Shown one piece after another: positions 35,669-45,974 of a stretch of DNA of 64,000 bases. The DNA is taken from contig NZ_JAICBX010000004.1 in NCBI RefSeq assembly GCF_019492055.1, forward strand, positions 1 to 64,000. The letters run 5' to 3'. The notes beneath the pieces are model-generated. The model ran no database searches and was not told where the DNA came from. It saw nothing but the letters and a program-made list of their open reading frames with translations. How positions within the stretch are numbered: position 1 is the first letter of the stretch; each line of letters begins with the position of its first letter. This DNA is from Flavimaribacter sediminis. GTDB taxonomy: Bacteria; Pseudomonadota; Alphaproteobacteria; Rhizobiales; Rhizobiaceae. The position numbers were made by a program, and so were the translations under genes.

Positions 35669-36316
35669 ATGACCAGTGAAATCGCCGATATGGCCAGCCT
35701 GAAGGACGACAAGCTCCGCATTCGCGAACTGGTGGACAACTGGGTGATCTGGAGGGACGCCGGTTTCTGGGAAAAGTTCCGCACGGTCTGGCAGGATGAC
35801 GGGAGAATGATGGCGACCTGGACGCAAGGGACCGCGGACGAGTTTATCGCCATGAACAGGCAAGGATGGGACAAGGGCGTCAGCATCCTGCATTTTCTCG
35901 GCGCCTGCAGCGTCGAGGTATCGGGCGATCGCGCCGTGTCGCAGACGAAAATGACCATCTCCCAGCGCGCGAAAGTTCATGATGTGCTGGTCGATGTGGT
36001 GTGCACCGGCAGGTTCTACGATTTCTGGGAGCGTCGCGCCGGAGCGTGGGGCCTCTGCCTTCGCCAGCCGATCTACGAAAAGGACCGGATGGATCCCGTC
36101 GATCCGGCCGCGCGCGTCGAACTCGATCCTGAGATTCTTGCGCGTTTTCCCGAAGGGTACCGGCATCTCGCCTATCTGCAGTCTTCAATCGGATATCCCG
36201 TAAAGTCCGATATGCCAGGACTGAAAGGCGACAAGGTGGCTTCCCTGTACGCTACCGGAGAGGAATGGCTCGCAGGACGCGGCATCGAATGGGAGACCCA
36301 TCGCTGGGGAATGTAG
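35669..36316 (+). CDS. SnoaL-like / NTF2-fold protein
   Basis: 215 residues with an N-terminal NTF2-like domain (KDDKLRIRELVDNWVIWRDA then EKFRTVWQDDGRMMATWTQG), as in SnoaL-like_4 proteins, and an extra C-terminal 80 residues (VASLYATGEEWLAGRGIEW). Relatives include cyclases, dehydratases and small subunits of ring-hydroxylating dioxygenases. Good GAGGAGAA site. Possibly acts on the ligand taken up by TctABC. Confidence 0.7.
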   Translation: MTSEIADMASLKDDKLRIRELVDNWVIWRDAGFWEKFRTVWQDDGRMMATWTQGTADEFIAMNRQGWDKGVSILHFLGACSVEVSGDRAVSQTKMTISQRAKVHDVLVDVVCTGRFYDFWERRAGAWGLCLRQPIYEKDRMDPVDPAARVELDPEILARFPEGYRHLAYLQSSIGYPVKSDMPGLKGDKVASLYATGEEWLAGRGIEWETHRWGM

Positions 36317-36319
36317 AAC

Positions 36320-37210
36320 TTATCGGAGGTCGAGTTCCCTCGTGAGCTTCGCGAGTTTGTCGGGGTTCCTGACGATGTAGATTGCAGCGATCCTTCCCGC
36401 GCTGTCGAGATCGAAAGCGAATGTCTGGTCGACCTGCCCGGAGAGGAAAACGATCAGCGAAGGAGCGTCGTTGATGGTCGTCTTGACGACCTTCAGGGAG
36501 TCTGGATCCGGGTTTTTTCTGGCTATGCCGAACAGAAAGCGGCTGACCGCGTCCGCCCCGTAAATAACGTTCAGGGCGGCGATCTTCTTGCCGCCGCCAT
36601 CGGCGACGAGTTCCGCGTCCTCCGCCAGAAGCGCTTTCAAGGGGCCGGGATCGCCCGTTTCCACGGACTTTCTGAAGACGGAAACAAAACGGTTCAGATC
36701 GGTCTCGCTCGGCGAGAAGCGATGCGGCGACTGCCGAATTGCGTTTCGCGCTCGTGAGGCCAGCTTCCTGCAGGCTTCCGGCGAACGCGACAAGGTGCTG
36801 CTGATCTCCTCGAAGGAAAGGTCCCAGAGGTCGTGCAGGAAATAGGCTGCTCTTTCCGCGGCCGACAGCCTTTCGAGGGTTCGCATGACAGCGAACGAGA
36901 TATCGAGCGAGCGATCGTCCGCTGTCTCGAACGCGGCCCCGCTCGCCGGTTCCGGAAGCCATTGCCCGACATAGTCGAGATGTCTGCTGTCGGCGGATTT
37001 CGAGCGGTCGAGGCAGAGACGCGTCACAATCGTGGACAGCAGCCGGGCGGGGTCGTCCACCTGCGACGCGCCGTCGAAACGCAGCCACGCCTCCTGCACG
37101 ATATCCTCCGCCTCCGAAACGGAGCCAAGATGCCGGTAGGCAAGGCGCAACAGACGCGAGCGATGCGCCATGAAGGCCTCGAGCCTGTCTGTTGCCTCAT
37201 TCGGCGGCAT
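36320..37210 (-). CDS. ECF41-type RNA polymerase sigma factor with SnoaL-like extension
   Basis: 296 residues: sigma-70 regions 2 and 4 (LLRLAYRHLGSVSEAEDIVQ; SFEEISSTLSRSPEACRKLA) and a C-terminal NTF2-like domain. Three ECF41 signatures are present: WLPEP in the linker, DGGGK and NPDKL. In ECF41 the extension controls activity in place of an anti-sigma factor. The start overlaps the upstream carboxymuconolactone decarboxylase-like gene by 14 nt, the known ECF41 target class. Confidence 0.92.
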   Translation of the reverse strand: MPPNEATDRLEAFMAHRSRLLRLAYRHLGSVSEAEDIVQEAWLRFDGASQVDDPARLLSTIVTRLCLDRSKSADSRHLDYVGQWLPEPASGAAFETADDRSLDISFAVMRTLERLSAAERAAYFLHDLWDLSFEEISSTLSRSPEACRKLASRARNAIRQSPHRFSPSETDLNRFVSVFRKSVETGDPGPLKALLAEDAELVADGGGKKIAALNVIYGADAVSRFLFGIARKNPDPDSLKVVKTTINDAPSLIVFLSGQVDQTFAFDLDSAGRIAAIYIVRNPDKLAKLTRELDLR

Positions 37211-37748
37211 GGGCGAACTCTTCCCGCGTGTTTGATGCGATATAGTCTCGCACGATCGACTCGCATGTGGCGGCGTGTCCCATGCCGCGCTTTAGCAGCG
37301 GATAGAACTGCCCCGCGAGTACAGCGACCGCGAGCCCGATGCGCGCCCGCTCGCCGAAGCGTTTGCGCGCTTCTTCGACTGTTTCCGCCAGATCGGCGGA
37401 ATTGTCCAGCACGGCGTCGGCGAAGCGTATGGCGAGCGCTGCGTCTTCAGTCGGCTCGCCATGACCGAGCGCCGGCAGGACGGCGTCAGGCGAAAGGCCG
37501 CTTTCTTCCGCCATCGTCATGGCGAGGCGCAGGCAAGGTCCGCAATCGGCGCGCATCACGCTGCGAATTTTAGCAGCGTAAAACGCCTCCTTGGAGACGC
37601 CGAAATCTCCTTGAAGGAGAGCGCTCGACATGGCGAGTTGGAGACCCGCCGCCGTGCTCTCGTCGAGAATTTCGCGCATATAGGACGCATCGTAGTCGTA
37701 GTGGTTCGAGAAACGGCTGATCGATCTGTCGAGAAAACGCCGGATCAT
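37197..37748 (-). CDS. Carboxymuconolactone decarboxylase/AhpD-like protein
   Basis: 183 residues with the AhpD/CMD-like pattern: AFYAAKIRSVMRADCGPCL, where Cys-x-x-Cys of peroxidase members is here Cys-Gly-Pro-Cys, followed by FADAVLDNSADLAETVEEA. ECF41 sigma factors commonly control such genes. Overlaps the upstream membrane-protein gene (ATGA) and the downstream sigma gene, so the three are one operon. Confidence 0.82.
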   Translation of the reverse strand: MIRRFLDRSISRFSNHYDYDASYMREILDESTAAGLQLAMSSALLQGDFGVSKEAFYAAKIRSVMRADCGPCLRLAMTMAEESGLSPDAVLPALGHGEPTEDAALAIRFADAVLDNSADLAETVEEARKRFGERARIGLAVAVLAGQFYPLLKRGMGHAATCESIVRDYIASNTREEFAHAAE

Positions 37749-38128
37749 GACCGGACCTCCTTTTTCCAGGGAAAGGTGAGTAAAAACAGCGGCAAGAGTC
37801 CGGGAACGACAATTGTCGCCAGGTCCCGGGCGCCGGCGAGCGGCGGCGCGCCGTGGACGCCCAGTTCCGCCATGTGCAGGCCGGCATGGCCGGCAAGGAA
37901 GATAGCCGCCGGCCAGAGCGCGATGCTGTTTTTGAAGTTGAGCGCAGCGATTACCAGTCCCGCCGCTGCAGCGATGAACGCCAGTCCGATATCGCGAACG
38001 AAGTGGGCGTTCAGCGGACCGGTATGGCCCACGTCCGGCACGATGGAATACCAAAGCTCCGGGGCCGCGAGCATCAGCGCGCCGTTGGCGCCGTGGTAGA
38101 GTGCAAGTGGAGTAAGAAGAAAACGCAT
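37745..38128 (-). CDS. Small integral membrane protein in the ECF41 operon
   Basis: 127 residues with four hydrophobic segments (FLLTPLALYHGANGALML; DIGLAFIAAAAGLVIAALNF; ALWPAAIFLAGHAGLHMAEL; IVVPGLLPLFLLTF). Function unknown. The ATG at 38128 gives a membrane N-terminus; it overlaps the CMD-like gene by 4 nt. Probable first gene of the operon and so likely to carry an ECF41 promoter upstream. Confidence 0.72.
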   Translation of the reverse strand: MRFLLTPLALYHGANGALMLAAPELWYSIVPDVGHTGPLNAHFVRDIGLAFIAAAAGLVIAALNFKNSIALWPAAIFLAGHAGLHMAELGVHGAPPLAGARDLATIVVPGLLPLFLLTFPWKKEVRS

Positions 38129-38280
38129 GGCAAAACCTCCATGCCTGTTATGACGACACAGCACCACGAAACGTGACGCGGGGGATAAGAATTATCTGAT
38201 TGAGTCGGGTGCAAAGACGCTGAGTTTGACGCTCTCGGCGTCTGGTTGGAGTCCACAGGTTATAATGATTTTCTGAAAAC

Positions 38281-38355
38281 TGGCTGGGGCGGCAGGATTC
38301 GAACCTGCGCATGGCGGCACCAAAAGCCGCTGCCTTACCGCTTGGCCACGCCCCA
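38281..38355 (-). tRNA. tRNA-Gln (anticodon UUG)
   Basis: Acceptor TGGGGCG pairs with CGCCCCA, followed by discriminator G and an encoded CCA. The anticodon arm GCGGC-TTTTGGT-GCCGC gives UUG, and the T-arm GCAGG-TTCGAAT-CCTGC is canonical. Read on the minus strand. Confidence 0.96.
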
Positions 38356-38431
38356 GTATTTTCGCGAGTCTTCGTTCAAGCGCTCTGCATTTATCATCTG
38401 ATGATGAAAATTCAAGCGTCGGAATTCGACT

Positions 38432-39751
38432 TTACCGTTCTTCCTGCCTTGCAAGCACCTGCAATTGCATGATCGCCATGACCATCAGCAGCCAGATCGG
38501 GTCGACGCGGCGCAGAAAGAATGTCTCGAGGAACGAAAGAAGAGCCAGAAAGACGATCACCATCATGAAGAGATCGGCGCGCGCCGCATTCGCAGGGTTG
38601 CGGCAGGCTTTGACATAGTTGACGGCGGGCATGATGTAGATGGCCCAGACCATGATTGCGAAGCCGACGACGCCAAGCGTCACAAGCATGTCGACATAAT
38701 TGCTGTGGCCGTGGACGATGCCGCGAAAATCCCAGGCCCATTCGTAGGGTTCTTCAATGCCGGTGACGACCGGCTTTCCCCAGAAGCTGTCATAGCCCGT
38801 GCCCAGCCAGAAATTTTGCGAGAAGTTCTCAAGTCCATATTTCCAGAGCGTAAAGCGGCCGGTGAAGCTCGGATCGTCGAGGATCGACGCCGTCAGGCTG
38901 GCGAGCGCATCCGAATAGATCGTGCCTATGGTCAGCATGGCGGCGAGGATCACCGCGAGGGCGGACAGAATAACGGTGAGTTTCGACAATCCGAAAATCC
39001 GACCGGCAAGCACCACCATGATCGCCATCGGCAACAATCCGTTGGTTGTCTTGGAGCCGGTCTTGAGCACGAAGATGAAGGCGAGAAGGCCGACCGCGAT
39101 CCCGGACAATCGCATCCCCCGGCGATAGATGTAGATGCCGAACATGACGAACACGGACATGACGGGGCCAGCGATGTTCTTGTGAGTGAATGAACCGCGC
39201 CAGAGACCGGCGTGCTGTGGTTCGAATGCATCCGCCCCGTGGATGGCGAGGCTCGGAAGAAGCGCAAAACCCGCGTAATTGATGAAGAGGAGCGTCAGCA
39301 TGGCTGCGGCCAACATCCGCGCAAAGCTCTCCTCGTCCGGAGGAAGCAGTATGATCGCGGAAGCGATCAGCATGCCGATCAGAGTCAGGATGACGGAGCG
39401 CATTGCGGCTGAAGGATCAGGAGCGACAACGATGGAGAGTGCGAGCACAAGGTAGATCCCGATCCATGCGGGCTGAACGTAGGCGGCGAGTTTCTTCCGG
39501 TCCACCAATGTGATGAGCCCGATGAACACGATAGAGCCGGCTGCGAGAAAGCCGATCTGGTTCAGCCTGTCGCCCTCGTTCGCCTCCACGTCGAGAATGC
39601 TGGTCGGGCTGAATGGTCTGAGCGACAGCATAAGCAGGCAGAACGCGACATACGCAAGGCCCGTCGCGGCAAGGTTCTTCATCCTTGCCGGCGTCAGGGC
39701 GGGTCCGGCTGCGCTGCGGCTTTTCCCCGTGTCGTCATAGGTCGTTGACAT
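38432..39751 (-). CDS. O-antigen ligase/polymerase (Wzy/WaaL family)
   Basis: 439 residues, about twelve hydrophobic segments, with the large periplasmic loop bearing SFTGRFTLWKYGLENFSQNF, GTGYDSFWG and the HGHSNYVDML motif with its conserved His. GSFTHKNIAGPVMSVFVMFG is the other family landmark. It would polymerise or ligate surface polysaccharide in the periplasm. No sugar-transfer cluster is adjacent; galE is 6 kb away. Confidence 0.85.
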   Translation of the reverse strand: MSTTYDDTGKSRSAAGPALTPARMKNLAATGLAYVAFCLLMLSLRPFSPTSILDVEANEGDRLNQIGFLAAGSIVFIGLITLVDRKKLAAYVQPAWIGIYLVLALSIVVAPDPSAAMRSVILTLIGMLIASAIILLPPDEESFARMLAAAMLTLLFINYAGFALLPSLAIHGADAFEPQHAGLWRGSFTHKNIAGPVMSVFVMFGIYIYRRGMRLSGIAVGLLAFIFVLKTGSKTTNGLLPMAIMVVLAGRIFGLSKLTVILSALAVILAAMLTIGTIYSDALASLTASILDDPSFTGRFTLWKYGLENFSQNFWLGTGYDSFWGKPVVTGIEEPYEWAWDFRGIVHGHSNYVDMLVTLGVVGFAIMVWAIYIMPAVNYVKACRNPANAARADLFMMVIVFLALLSFLETFFLRRVDPIWLLMVMAIMQLQVLARQEER

Positions 39752-39842
39752 TTGTCCGCCCGCTAAAGGCCTCGTTCCTGCAGAGCAGGAAAATCATCGC
39801 CTTATATGGTTAACGAGGTCTTTCTGTCACGCCGAAAGCGCA

Positions 39843-41507
39843 TCAGCGGTCCGAAGCCTGCCAGCGCGGATTGATCCATGGCTCAAGGTTCGAGCGCGGC
39901 AGCATTGGACGGCCGAGAATATGGTCGGACGCCTTTTCGCCGACCATGATCGACGGACCGTTGAGATTGCCGTTGGTAATCTGCGGAAAGATCGAGGAAT
40001 CGGCGACGCGCAATCCGTCGACGCCAATCACACGGCATTCGGGATCCACTACGGAGCGCGGATCGTCGGCGCGACCCATACGGCAGGTTCCGCAGGGATG
40101 AAAGGCGCTTTCCGCGTGGTCGCGAATGAAAGCGTCCAGCCCTTCGTCGCTTGTAATGTCCCGGCCGGGGGCCAGTTCGGGGCCGCGATAGGCGTCGAAC
40201 GCCTCCTGGTCGAAAATCTCCCGGGTGAGCCGGATGCAGTATCTGAAATCCTCCCAGTCGGAGGGGTGGCTCATATAATTGAACCGGATCACCGGCGCTT
40301 CGCGCGGATCGGGTGACCGCAGAGTGACATTCCCCCTCGATTTCGATCGCATGGGGCCAACATGCGCCTGGAACCCGTGTGCCCTGGCGGGTGACGTGCC
40401 GTCGTAACGAATGGCGACCGGCAGGAAATGGAACTGGATATCCGGGTATTTCACGCCGGCCCTGGAGCGCACGAAGGCGCTGGCCTCAAAGTGGTTCGAC
40501 GCGCCGAGGCCAGTCTTGAAAAAGAGCCACTGCGCGCCGATCAGCGCTTTGGAGACCAGATTCAGTTTGGAGTAGAGCGTGATTGGCTCGAGGCACTCCT
40601 GCTGCACATAGAGTTCGAGGTGGTCCTGCAGATTGGCGCCAACGCCCGGCCGGTGCCGGACGACCTCTATGCCCTGATCCCGTAACTGGTCGGCCGGGCC
40701 GACGCCTGACAGCATGAGAAGCTTCGGGGAATTGAAGGCGGAGGCCGCCACAATGACCTCGCGATCGGCGGCGACGCTCTCGATCTTTCCGCCGCGTTCG
40801 ATTTCCACGCCGACGGCGCGGCCGTCCCTGAAGATGATACGGCGCGCGAAACACTTGATCAGTTCGACATTGGGTCGCTTCAACGCCGGCTTCAGATAGG
40901 CGTTGGCGGCGGACCACCGACGGCCAGCGTGGATCGTCTGCTCCATCAGGCCGAAGCCTTCCTGTTTTTCGCCATTATAGTCAGGCGTGGTCTCGAAGCC
41001 CGCTTGCCGTCCGGCTTCGATGAAGCTTCCGAAAAGCGGATTGTCGGCCACGCCGCGACGCACGTGCAGCGGTCCGGAGGCCCCGCGCCAGCCTTCCTGC
41101 CCGCCACGGGATGTTTCCATGCGCTGGAAATAGGGCAGCACGTCGGCGTACCCCCAGCCCTGCGCGCCGTCTTCCTCCCAGAAATTGTAGTCTTCCGCGT
41201 GTCCGCGGACATACACCATTCCGTTGATCGAGGACGACCCGCCGAGAACCTTGCCGCGCGGCGCGACCAGGCGTCGGCCGCCGAGATTGGGCTCAGGCTC
41301 CGTCTGGTAGCCCCAGTCGTAAAGCCCCATATTCATCGGATAGGACAGGGCGGCGGGCATTTGGATGAACGGGCCGGCGTCGCTCCCTCCAAACTCCAGC
41401 ACAATGACCCGGTTCCGCGGATCCTCCGACAGGCGGTTGGCCATTGCTGACCCCGCGGATCCGGATCCGATGATGACAAAGTCAGCTTTCAATGCCTGGT
41501 CTTCCAC
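39843..41507 (-). CDS. betA: Choline dehydrogenase BetA (GMC oxidoreductase)
   Basis: 554-residue FAD enzyme. [13 protein letters not shown] is the dinucleotide-binding loop, [20 protein letters not shown] the GMC signature 1, and [15 protein letters not shown] signature 2. The catalytic His pair lies in [12 protein letters not shown] and near [17 protein letters not shown]. Oxidises choline to betaine aldehyde at the membrane. Follows betB by 15 nt; betB next door supports choline over other alcohols. Confidence 0.86.
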   Translation of the reverse strand: MEDQALKADFVIIGSGSAGSAMANRLSEDPRNRVIVLEFGGSDAGPFIQMPAALSYPMNMGLYDWGYQTEPEPNLGGRRLVAPRGKVLGGSSSINGMVYVRGHAEDYNFWEEDGAQGWGYADVLPYFQRMETSRGGQEGWRGASGPLHVRRGVADNPLFGSFIEAGRQAGFETTPDYNGEKQEGFGLMEQTIHAGRRWSAANAYLKPALKRPNVELIKCFARRIIFRDGRAVGVEIERGGKIESVAADREVIVAASAFNSPKLLMLSGVGPADQLRDQGIEVVRHRPGVGANLQDHLELYVQQECLEPITLYSKLNLVSKALIGAQWLFFKTGLGASNHFEASAFVRSRAGVKYPDIQFHFLPVAIRYDGTSPARAHGFQAHVGPMRSKSRGNVTLRSPDPREAPVIRFNYMSHPSDWEDFRYCIRLTREIFDQEAFDAYRGPELAPGRDITSDEGLDAFIRDHAESAFHPCGTCRMGRADDPRSVVDPECRVIGVDGLRVADSSIFPQITNGNLNGPSIMVGEKASDHILGRPMLPRSNLEPWINPRWQASDR

Positions 41508-41522
41508 CGTTGCTTCCTCGCA

Positions 41523-42986
41523 TCAATAGGGACTGTCGACCGGACCGGTCGCCACGTAGACGCTCTTGATCTGGGTGTAGTGCTCAATCGCCGCGCGCGA
41601 ATTCTCGCGCCCGACGCCGGATCGTTTGACGCCGCCGAACGGGGCTTCCACCGGCGCCAGATTGTAGGTGTTGATCCAGCAGCTTCCCGCCTGCAATTGC
41701 GCGATTACCCGGTGCGCGCGGGGCAGATCGCGCGTGAAGACGCCGGCGGACAGGCCGAACTCTGTGTTATTTGCGCGGGCGATCGCTTCCTCCTCATCGT
41801 CGAAAGAAAGCACGCTCATCACCGGCCCGAAGATCTCTTCGCGGGCAATGCGCATGTCGTCGGTGACATCCGCAAACACTGTCGGTTCGATAAAATATCC
41901 GCCTTCCATGCCCTGCAGGCTCAGCGTGTCGCCGCCGGTGACGAGACGCGCGCCTTCCGCCTTGCCGATTTCGACATAGCCCGCGACCTTTTCGAGTTGG
42001 GTCTTGCTGACAAGCGGCCCCATCTGCACGAGTTCGTCCATCGGATCGCCGATCCGGATGGCGCGCGTGCGTTCGGCAAGGCGCTCCAGGAAGCGGTCGA
42101 GAAGCGGTTTCTGGACAAAGACACGCGTGCCGTTGGAGCAGACCTGACCGGAGGAATAGAAATTGCCCAGCATCGCGCCGCCGACCGCGTCCTCGATACT
42201 CGCGTCGTCGAAAACGATCAGCGGAGATTTGCCGCCAAGCTCCATCGTGACATGCCTGATATCGGCGGCGGCTGTGGCCATCACCTTGCGTCCGGTGGGC
42301 ACCGATCCGGTGAGCGAAACCTTGTCGACCATGGCGTGGGTGGCAAGCGCGGCGCCGACGTCGCCGTATCCCTGCACCACGTTGAAGACCCCTTTAGGCA
42401 GTCCCGCTTCGTGCAGGATCGAGGCGACTTGAAGTGCGCAGAGCGGCGTGACTTCCGATGGTTTGAAGATCATGGCGTTGCCGCAGGCCAGCGCCGGAGC
42501 GGCCTTCCAGCAGGCGATCTGGGTCGGATAGTTCCAGGCCCCGATGCCAACGCAGACGCCCAGAGGCTCGCGGCGCGTGTAGACGAAATCACCACCGAGA
42601 TCGATGTATTCGCCGTTGATCGCGGTCGCCTGCGCGCCGAAGAATTCCAGCGCATCTGCGCCGGAGGACGCGTCTGCGACCAGTGTTTCCTGCAGCGGCT
42701 TGCCCGTATCGAGGGTTTCGAGTTCGGAAAGTTCGCGATTGCGCGCGCGGATGATGTCCGCGGCGCGGCGAAGGATGCGACCGCGCTCGGCGCCGGTCAT
42801 GGCCGCCCAGACCTTCTGGCCCGCTTCGGCGGACGCGATGGCGGATTCGATAATCTGTGGGGTGGCCGCGTGTAGACGTGCGACAATTGCGCCCGTCGCC
42901 GGATAGACGCTATCGATCGCGCGTCCCGCGACGTCCTCGACAAATTCTCCGTCGATGAAGTGGGAAGCCGTTGGTTGCGCCTTCAT
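41523..42986 (-). CDS. betB: Betaine aldehyde dehydrogenase BetB
   Basis: 487-residue aldehyde dehydrogenase. [16 protein letters not shown] holds the general-base Glu, [13 protein letters not shown] the catalytic Cys, and the C-terminus [20 protein letters not shown] is BetB-like. Converts betaine aldehyde to glycine betaine with NAD(P). Upstream spacer carries a possible BetI site; no betI or betC is in the window. Confidence 0.88.
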   Translation of the reverse strand: MKAQPTASHFIDGEFVEDVAGRAIDSVYPATGAIVARLHAATPQIIESAIASAEAGQKVWAAMTGAERGRILRRAADIIRARNRELSELETLDTGKPLQETLVADASSGADALEFFGAQATAINGEYIDLGGDFVYTRREPLGVCVGIGAWNYPTQIACWKAAPALACGNAMIFKPSEVTPLCALQVASILHEAGLPKGVFNVVQGYGDVGAALATHAMVDKVSLTGSVPTGRKVMATAAADIRHVTMELGGKSPLIVFDDASIEDAVGGAMLGNFYSSGQVCSNGTRVFVQKPLLDRFLERLAERTRAIRIGDPMDELVQMGPLVSKTQLEKVAGYVEIGKAEGARLVTGGDTLSLQGMEGGYFIEPTVFADVTDDMRIAREEIFGPVMSVLSFDDEEEAIARANNTEFGLSAGVFTRDLPRAHRVIAQLQAGSCWINTYNLAPVEAPFGGVKRSGVGRENSRAAIEHYTQIKSVYVATGPVDSPY

Positions 42987-43017
42987 TTCATAGCCGCTTT
43001 CGATGTGTGATTGATTT

Positions 43018-43039
43018 TTATTGGTTATTCATTCAATAA
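43018..43039. promoter_or_regulatory. Possible BetI-type operator upstream of betB
   Basis: TTATTG-N10-CAATAA in the AT-rich spacer, 32 nt before the betB start and divergent from the second aldehyde dehydrogenase gene. BetI sites are AT-rich repeats with TTGA/TCAA and ATTGA/TCAAT half-sites; this resembles them (ATTCATTCAATAAA) but is not an exact match. Confidence 0.45.
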
Positions 43040-43195
43040 AAACCTAGCGCCTTTTGCGCAACGCGACAAGCCCGCTCGCGGCATTCGATACCGGCCATCG
43101 AGAGCAATGATCAAACCATCAAATTTCTTCGGTTGATTCCGCCGGCAATGCGCTTAAGTCTTGGGCGAAAAACACAATCGAAGAGGAATTGCGCG

Positions 43196-44623
43196 ATGAT
43201 CAGGAAAACCGGTTTCTATATTGACGGTAAGTGGGTGACCCCGGCCGGGGCCGCGGAGCTGGAAGTCATCAATCCGGCGACAGAGGAGCCGTTCGCCGTC
43301 ATTTCTCTCGGGTCCGCAGCGGACGTGGACACCGCGGTCATAGCCGCGCGCGCAGCATTCGAGGAGTATCGCCAGACCGATTCCGCCTTTCGCCGGTCGC
43401 TGATTGAAAAATTGCTCGAGATCATGGTGCGTCGCCAGGACGAAATGGGAGACATCGTCTCCAGGGAAATGGGCGCGCCGATTACGCTGGCGCGCAGTTC
43501 GCAGGCCGGGTCCGGGCCGTTCCACGTGGATGGCTTCCTGAAGGCCTTGTCGGATTTCGAATACGAGAAGGATTTCAACGGATCGGGCGAACGGATCGTT
43601 CGTGAGCCGATTGGCGTTTGCGGTATGATCACGCCATGGAACTGGCCGGTGAACCAGATGACCCTCAAGGTCGTCCCGGCGCTGGCGGTCGGCTGCACAT
43701 GTATTTTGAAGCCGAGCGAAATCTCGCCGCTTTCAGCCATGCTGTTTGCGGAAATGATCGATGAGGCCGGGTTTCCGAAGGGAACGTTCAATCTGATCAA
43801 CGGCGAAGGGCCGGTGGTAGGCGAGGCGATGTCGCGGCATCCGGATATTGACATGATGTCGTTTACCGGGTCGACCCGAGCCGGGACAGCGGTTACGAAG
43901 GCTGCGGCGGATACGGTCAAGCGCGTTTCGCTGGAACTTGGCGGCAAGTCGCCCAACATCGTATTCAACGATGTTGATCTTTCCGAAACGATCACCCGAG
44001 GCGTGAAGTCGTGTTTCAACAATACCGGCCAGTCCTGCAATGCGCCGACGCGCATGCTCGTTCAGCGCGAGATCTATGACAACGCCGTGGAAATCGCGGC
44101 CGAGGCGGCGTCGCACATCGAAGTCGGCGATCCGGCGAAGGAAGGCAACCACATCGGACCGCTGGTCAGTGAAATGCAGTTCAACAAGGTGCAGGGCCTG
44201 ATCCAGACAGCGATCGACGAAGGCGCGCGGCTTGTCGCAGGCGGCCCCGGCCGTCCGGCCGGCATGAACCGGGGATATTTCGTGCGGCCGACCATATTCG
44301 CCGATGTCTCGAACGACATGACGATAGCCCGCGAGGAAGTGTTTGGCCCGGTGTTGTCCATCATTCCGTTCGACGAGGAGGATGACGCAGTCGCCATCGC
44401 CAATGACACGCCATACGGACTGGCCGCATACGTCCAGAGCGCCGACCAGGAGCGCGCGCGTCGGGTCGCGCGGCAATTGCGCGCGGGCATGGTGATGATC
44501 AACGGCGCGCAGCGGCCCGCCGGCAGTCCGTTCGGCGGCTACAAGCAGTCCGGCAATGGTCGCGAGGGCGGAACCTGGGGCCTAGAGGAATTTCTGGAGG
44601 TCAAGTCGATCAGCGGATACTGA
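43196..44623 (+). CDS. NAD-dependent aldehyde dehydrogenase family protein
   Basis: 475 residues with SLELGGKSPNIVFNDVDL and the catalytic Cys in NNTGQSCNAPTRML, plus GVCGMITPWNWPVNQ. The ATG at 43196 was chosen for its GAAGAGGAA site. Substrate unknown; vanillin from ferulate or a fatty aldehyde are both possible. Followed by a thiolase gene in the same direction with a 97-nt gap. Confidence 0.88.
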   Translation: MIRKTGFYIDGKWVTPAGAAELEVINPATEEPFAVISLGSAADVDTAVIAARAAFEEYRQTDSAFRRSLIEKLLEIMVRRQDEMGDIVSREMGAPITLARSSQAGSGPFHVDGFLKALSDFEYEKDFNGSGERIVREPIGVCGMITPWNWPVNQMTLKVVPALAVGCTCILKPSEISPLSAMLFAEMIDEAGFPKGTFNLINGEGPVVGEAMSRHPDIDMMSFTGSTRAGTAVTKAAADTVKRVSLELGGKSPNIVFNDVDLSETITRGVKSCFNNTGQSCNAPTRMLVQREIYDNAVEIAAEAASHIEVGDPAKEGNHIGPLVSEMQFNKVQGLIQTAIDEGARLVAGGPGRPAGMNRGYFVRPTIFADVSNDMTIAREEVFGPVLSIIPFDEEDDAVAIANDTPYGLAAYVQSADQERARRVARQLRAGMVMINGAQRPAGSPFGGYKQSGNGREGGTWGLEEFLEVKSISGY

Positions 44624-44720
44624 CTGCCAATGGCGTCGCGGCTGCTTGTTTGTTAAAGGTTGAACAATTCTGCGCGACGCCATATATTCCGCGAGAAACG
44701 GACGGTGAGGAGACGAGACC

Positions 44721-45887
44721 ATGACGGCATGTATCACGGGTTGGGCCCATTCGAAGTTCGGCAAGCTTGAAGGCGAAACGGTCGAGAGCCTGGTCGTCGA
44801 CGTCGCGGAGCGGGCGATCGCGCATGCGGGGCTGGAAGCCACCGATATCGACGAGATTGTGCTCGGACATTTCAATGCGGGCTTTTCCAAACAGGATTTC
44901 ACCGCGAGCCTGGTCCTGCAAGCTGACGACAGGCTTCGCTTCAAGCCGGCGACGCGGGTGGAGAACGCCTGCGCAACCGGCTCGGCGGCGATCCATCAGG
45001 GGCTGAAGACGATCGAGGCCGGCCGCGCGCGCAATGTTCTGGTGGTCGGCGTTGAACAGATGACCACGACGCCGGGCCCCCAGATCGGCGAGAACCTGCT
45101 GAAAGCGTCCTACCTGCCTGAGGATGGCGATATTCCGGGCGGCTTCGCCGGCGTGTTCGGCCAGATCGCCGCCGCCTATTTCCAGAAATATGGCGATCAG
45201 TCCGATGCGCTGGCCATGCTGGCCGCCAAGAACCACAAGAATGGGGTGGGCAACCCCTTCGCACAGATGCGCAAGGATCTCGGCTACGAGTTCTGCCGAA
45301 CGGAAAGCGAAAAAAATCCCTTCGTCGCGGGACCGCTGAAGCGGACGGACTGTTCGCTCGTCTCCGACGGGGCCGCGGCCATCGTGCTGACGGATCTCGA
45401 AAGCGCCATGAAAGCGCCGCGGGCAGTGATGTTCCGCGCCGCCGAACATGTTCAGGATTTCCTGCCCATGTCGAAGCGCGATATTCTGGCCTTCGAAGGC
45501 TGTCAACTCGGCTGGCGAAAGGCGCTGGCGCAGGCCGGCGTGGCGCTTGACGATCTCTCGTTCGTCGAGACCCATGATTGCTTCACGATCGCCGAACTGA
45601 TCGAATATGAGGCGATGGGACTGGCGAAACCGGGCGACGGCGCGGCCGTGGCGATGTCCGGCGAGACGGCGAAGGATGGCCGGCTGCCAGTCAACCCGTC
45701 AGGCGGACTGAAGGCCAAGGGACATCCAATCGGCGCGACCGGCGTCTCAATGCATGCCTTGACCGCCATGCAGCTCTGCGGCGAGGCCGGCGACATACAG
45801 GTCGCGGGCGCAGAGCTCGGCGGCGTCTTCAATATGGGCGGAGCGGCCGTCGCCAACTACGTCTCCATCATGGAGCGCGTGCGGTAG
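44721..45887 (+). CDS. Thiolase (SCP-x / acetyl-CoA acetyltransferase-like)
   Basis: 388-residue thiolase. Nucleophile Cys is in RVENACATGSAAIHQGLKTI, the His pair in FVETHDCFTIAELIEY and NPSGGLKAKGHPIGATG, and the C-terminus lacks the usual second Cys motif of biosynthetic thiolases, as in the SCP-x-like group. Cleaves or condenses acyl-CoA chains. Could serve beta-oxidation of aryl side chains together with the fcs cluster, but the two are 20 kb apart. Confidence 0.87.
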   Translation: MTACITGWAHSKFGKLEGETVESLVVDVAERAIAHAGLEATDIDEIVLGHFNAGFSKQDFTASLVLQADDRLRFKPATRVENACATGSAAIHQGLKTIEAGRARNVLVVGVEQMTTTPGPQIGENLLKASYLPEDGDIPGGFAGVFGQIAAAYFQKYGDQSDALAMLAAKNHKNGVGNPFAQMRKDLGYEFCRTESEKNPFVAGPLKRTDCSLVSDGAAAIVLTDLESAMKAPRAVMFRAAEHVQDFLPMSKRDILAFEGCQLGWRKALAQAGVALDDLSFVETHDCFTIAELIEYEAMGLAKPGDGAAVAMSGETAKDGRLPVNPSGGLKAKGHPIGATGVSMHALTAMQLCGEAGDIQVAGAELGGVFNMGGAAVANYVSIMERVR

Positions 45888-45974
45888 CCAAGACGGCGTC
45901 CTTGAAGTATGCAGGCGCAAGTGGACGCCGGTTGCAGCGGGCAAGCCGGCGCGTTGTAATTGCGGAGTAAAGGC

